Position numbers and translations under genes: made by a program. 64,000 bases of DNA, taken from Ascidia mentula (taxonomy: Eukaryota; Chordata; Ascidiacea; Phlebobranchia; Ascidiidae). Shown piece after piece: positions 62,601 through 64,000 of the stretch; within the stretch, counting starts at the first letter, position 1; every line of letters starts with the position of its first letter. Location: contig OX387205.1 in the NCBI GenBank assembly GCA_947561715.1, positions 11,723,001-11,787,000 on the forward strand, given 5' to 3'. The notes under the pieces are model-generated. The model saw nothing but the letters and a program-made list of their open reading frames with translations, was not told the DNA's origin and searched no databases.

Positions 62601-64000
62601 AAAGATTGATGTTGCAAAGTAGTCAAACCAAGCATCATCACAAACAAGGTTAAACTAGATGATAAAAAAGCCGAATAAAATTGAAGTAAATGAGGTACTT
62701 GCTGAGATCATACATGGTCAAAACAAATTGTTAAAATTGCTTGAATTGAGAAAGAACATCTCTGACCCAAATGTGTAATATTATAAATTTTGTGAGGTGC
62801 AGTTCTATGGTCACTGTTTCGACCAATAAGGTTTCATCAGTGCAGCTTGTTCTATAAATACTATTGACATTCTATTAAGGTCCTATAAATACTATTGACA
62901 CCACTTTGCTTGTATATGTATGGTATTATGTTTACGTAATCAAACATGGCAACCTCTGTAATAACAGTCTGACTGAAGGTACTTCGATCATATTCATATC
63001 CGTCGTCACATTTTATCACAGGTGCAGAGTAATTGAAGCAGTCATCTGAGATGGTGCTTGCATTTTGATATTGATATCTGCAAAAACAATATTGCAAGGT
63101 ATGGCATTGACCATGCCATATAACCATATATCGGAGGAATTATATAAAGATGTTAGTCTACTCAGATATTACTTCAAGTCTCAATTCACGTTGTATTGGA
63201 GGCTTTCACATAACAGTTAAAATCTACTGACGTTACCTTGAGCAATAGTCGAAGGTACCATCTTCCTTTAGTGGAGTCGTTATGTTGAGTATATATTCTT
63301 CACTTAATCCATTGGTGCAGTTTGTGTTGCTTATTTTGCATCTGAAAAAAGACACATGATAAAATTTAAACAAAAGTCGGCTTCGCAAATAGTGTTTCAC
63401 GACAAGAAATTTAAACAGAAAAGGATATAACGGTGTTGCAAACCTAAACATTGTTGCCGACAAGTTGTCTAACGTTAAACAAGGGGACACTGCCTTATAT
63501 GAAAACACAATTTGTACAAATCATGGATATTGATTGAAATACATCGTGAGATAAAGTCTTTTGGTGCAAAATTTTCCCGCGTTTTGCCAAATACTCTATT
63601 TAAATTTTTCTGGTACTTTGAAGACTCAATAAGAGGTAACTAGATTACTCTACGGCGTTTGCAAACAATAAATACGCTTATATGGCTTCGGTAATAAATA
63701 TACTATATCACATCGTGAATAAAAATACATAACTTTGACAATTTGTCACGCCGAAAATGACTGGCGTCACGAATCACGAAAATAAATTACTGAGGCGCGA
63801 AAATGCGCCTTGGCACAGTTTGTCAAGGCGAATTTTTTGCAAGTGCTGGTAAGAGGGCTTTATTAAATCTTCTTCCCTCCTGTAACTGTAAAAATAACTC
63901 TACTAAAAAGCAGGAAATATTTCGAAATCCTAAGAAACGTTACGTAATTACCTGTAATCTGGAGTGTAATTAAAAAAAACGGGCGAAATAGTGTTGTAGC
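59693..64000 (-). CDS. Gene H: SLC22-type transporter, 5' end cut by window
   Basis: The exons are 63952-64000 (partial exon 1), 63237-63341, 62954-63077, 62551-62654, 62288-62442, 61781-61905, 61594-61698, 61369-61458, 61209-61297, 60919-61001, 60482-60631, 60268-60376 and 59693-59954. Everything visible is open. Exon 13 ends AIINR followed by TAG, as in G, so the tail exon is not translated. A decayed exon 14 remains near 59430-59511. Distinct residues include FGRKLTM, CCFVHNLW and GTLNGNIFTNN. The exon 11 donor is GTTGGA, weaker than the others. [14 protein letters not shown] and ELFPTVIR are intact. Intron 5 (61906-62287) is longer than in other copies because of unrelated sequence at about 61945-62270. 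Confidence 0.9.
62795..62847 (-). ncRNA. Hammerhead ribozyme-related repeat, decayed (intron 3 of H)
   Basis: CUGAUGA and CGAAAC are kept. The cleavage side reads AAC in place of GUC, and stem III is lost on that strand, so no cleavage is expected. Confidence 0.7.
63342..63951. other. Intron 1 of gene H
   Basis: The intron is homologous to intron 1 of E, F and G (GACACCGCCT, TTTTCCCGCGTTTTGCC). No transposon insertion or gene is seen. Confidence 0.55.

Overview
The window is animal genomic DNA, AT-rich, with short spliced exons, short introns, decayed transposon copies and tRNA-derived repeats. A compact invertebrate chordate genome such as an ascidian would fit, but nothing here fixes the species.

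From 135 to 1558 on the + strand lie the last six visible exons of a PLP-dependent aminotransferase (alpha-aminoadipate/kynurenine aminotransferase-like). The rest of the window is a cluster of SLC22-type transporter genes of the major facilitator superfamily. All share one 14-exon plan and most exon lengths. Gene A (3530-8537) is on +. B (11351-17410), C (21265-27300), D (31077-36152), E (38111-43527), F (45439-51592), G (54183-58394) and H (59693 to beyond 64000) are on -. A, B, D, E and G read as intact. H is intact as far as it is visible. C has a frameshifted C-terminal tail, and F has a frameshift in exon 2. Fragments also occur: an exon 1 relic (10812-10896), an exon 13 piece facing a lone exon 14 (18532-19114), and exons 1-2 only (28951-30437).

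A ends tail-to-tail with B, and the relic exon 14 at 19024-19114 ends tail-to-tail with C. At each meeting point lies a minisatellite of 35-37 bp units whose orientation flips in the middle (8710-10517 and 19361-20898). The cluster has been reshaped by inverted duplication, unequal exchange or conversion (G is a mosaic of E-like and H-like sequence), and many small insertions: two related TIR families, a hAT-type MITE with an 8-bp target duplication, a fold-back MITE, tRNA SINEs and a 100-bp hairpin insertion with a 13-bp duplication.

The most notable non-coding finding is a dispersed hammerhead ribozyme. One copy (52457-52529, -) has a complete core, three helices and a GUC cleavage triplet. 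Six related copies, each altered at core positions, lie in intron 3 of E, F, G and H and upstream of E and G.

A possible functional thread is that A, B, D, E and F end in a type I PDZ ligand (-TEL or -TEM), while C, G and H have lost it by independent changes. All copies have a small neutral residue at the TM11 position that is Asp in classical organic cation transporters and Arg in OAT/OCTN proteins.
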